Origin: Verrucomicrobiota bacterium
Lineage (GTDB): Bacteria > Verrucomicrobiota > Verrucomicrobiia > Opitutales > UBA953
Length of the DNA: 64,000 nucleotides
NCBI GenBank assembly: GCA_015061905.1
Contig: SUVQ01000001.1
Coordinates: 62,001 to 126,000 of the forward strand
Direction of reading: 5' to 3'
A model generated the notes under the pieces. That model saw nothing but the letters and a program-made list of their open reading frames with translations. It was not told where the DNA came from and did no database searches. Shown one piece after another: positions 63,253 through 64,000 of this stretch (positions within the stretch are counted from its first letter, which is position 1; every line of letters starts with the position of its first letter). The position numbers and the translations under genes are program-made.

Positions 63253-64000
63253 CGCTCGCTTACGCTCCACGCGATTTCTTTTCCGGCAAGCATCGGCACG
63301 ACCCGCGTTTCGGTGTCCGCCCCGCAATAAATTTCGGGAACTCGCTGCGTTTTTTTCTCAAGCACGATTTTTTTCGTCGCTTTCGGCAGGTCGTAAATTC
63401 GCCGTGCGTTTCCGCCGAGAAAATCATTCAGCATACCGAGCGCATTATTTTTTTCGAAAAGCTCCGCGAGTGCCGGCAAGAGCACGGGTGCCGAATAAAT
63501 TCCGCCGAACGCTCCCGCGCATTCTTTTTTCGAAACGGGGTGCGGCGCGGAATCGCTTCCGAACATAATTTTCGCGTTCCCGCCGAAAACCGCTTCACGC
63601 AAAGCCGCGCGATCTTCCGGGCGTTTCACGATCGGTTTGCAGAAAAAGTGCGGATTAAGCAACCCGCCCGCCAAATCATCAAGCGTGTAAAGCAAATGGT
63701 GAAGCGTAACCGTGGCAAAAAGGTTTTCAAATTCGCCGAGCAGCGGGAGTGCCGCCGCCGTCGAAATGTGTTCCATGCAAATTTTTAATTTCGGAAAACG
63801 TATCGCAAGATTTCGATACACGGGCAAAAATTCCGTTTCCCTGTCCATGACAAAACCGTTGCTCTCGCCGTGAACGAGTAGCGGAATTCCGAGTTCTTCC
63901 ATTGCGCGCAACGTTTCCTCCGCTTCTCCGAAATCGCGCACACCGCCGTCGGAATTCGTTGTCGCGCCCGCCGGATAGAGCTTCATCGCAAAAAATCCGG
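63249..64000 (-). CDS. pyrC: Dihydroorotase (PyrC type), 5' part beyond the window
   Basis: The frame is open to the end of the window, so the N-terminal part with the HxH metal site lies outside. The visible 249 residues include KLYPAGATTNSDGGV, the VHGESNG and CMEHIST histidine motifs, TVTLHHLLY, and FGSDSAPHP with the catalytic Asp, which match the homodimeric class II enzyme of pyrimidine biosynthesis. The lysine of KLYPAG is near the carboxylated lysine of the family. It overlaps the SDR gene. Confidence 0.9.
   Translation of the reverse strand, partial: GFFAMKLYPAGATTNSDGGVRDFGEAEETLRAMEELGIPLLVHGESNGFVMDRETEFLPVYRNLAIRFPKLKICMEHISTAAALPLLGEFENLFATVTLHHLLYTLDDLAGGLLNPHFFCKPIVKRPEDRAALREAVFGGNAKIMFGSDSAPHPVSKKECAGAFGGIYSAPVLLPALAELFEKNNALGMLNDFLGGNARRIYDLPKATKKIVLEKKTQRVPEIYCGADTETRVVPMLAGKEIAWSVSER

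Noticed and set aside
1-64000. The iterated GCGGGAACG as a Chi, KOPS or other replication-polarised motif
   Set aside because: Copies in the first 10 kb are evenly split between strands (18 and 18), whereas such motifs are skewed relative to replication.

Overview
The window looks like a chromosomal segment of a Verrucomicrobiota bacterium, most likely of the Opitutae/Opitutales type. This is an inference, made without database searches. The grounds are two secreted proteins ending in a PEPSAFG-hydrophobic-RRRR (PEP-CTERM) tail, a type IV pilus motor operon with two GspE/PilB-type ATPases beside PilT and PilC, and long low-complexity tails on several ribosomal proteins. Genes are dense, moderately GC-rich and on both strands. 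Many single pathway genes (hisA, leuC, trpB, thiD) stand apart from their usual partners.

Layout. 1-7.7 kb: secreted thioredoxin-fold protein, lipoprotein, TatD-like hydrolase, first PEP-CTERM protein, class V aminotransferase, thiD, xseA. 7.7-17 kb: HIT protein, tRNA-Tyr, pilus motor operon (gspE/pilB, pilT, pilB, pilC, minus strand), TrkH-type transporter. 17-32 kb: hisA, a secreted family 2 glycosidase, TPR-like protein, dprA, an H1-tailed carbohydrate-binding-like protein, inositol-phosphatase family protein, leuC, tRNA-Arg, trpS, several unknown envelope proteins, second PEP-CTERM protein. 32.7-51.4 kb: one minus-strand str-S10-spc-alpha ribosomal superoperon (rpsL, rpsG, fusA, rpsJ ... 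rpoA, rplQ) lacking tuf, rpmD, rpmJ, infA and adk at their usual places and carrying an unexpected signal-peptide protein between rpsS and rplV. 51.5-58 kb: nfeD and floA separated by three unknown secreted proteins in an AT-richer, motif-poor patch. 58-64 kb: trpB with a structured leader, a HAD protein, terC, an RG-rich protein, a short-chain dehydrogenase and the 3' part of a dihydroorotase gene running off the end.

The most striking signal is not a gene. The non-palindromic oligomer GCGGGAACG (core CGGGAACG/CGTTCCCG) is repeated across the whole window. A hand count of the first 10 kb gives about 36 copies of the 7-mer GGGAACG on the two strands together, against about 1.2 expected by chance, and about 20 of the 9-mer. 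The copies split evenly between strands, occur inside genes and between them, and often sit as close inverted pairs that form terminator hairpins. That is the signature of the DNA uptake sequences of Neisseriaceae and Pasteurellaceae. The window also encodes the type IV pilus motor (pilB, pilT, pilC) and the transformation protein DprA, so a self-DNA-recognition uptake system in this lineage is a concrete, testable hypothesis.

A second repeat family consists of 130-260 base intergenic elements built from modules such as CGCAAAGACGC and ATTCGTGTTTATTCGCGG, bounded by imperfect inverted repeats. Both PEP-CTERM genes share an unusual two-storey hairpin leader.
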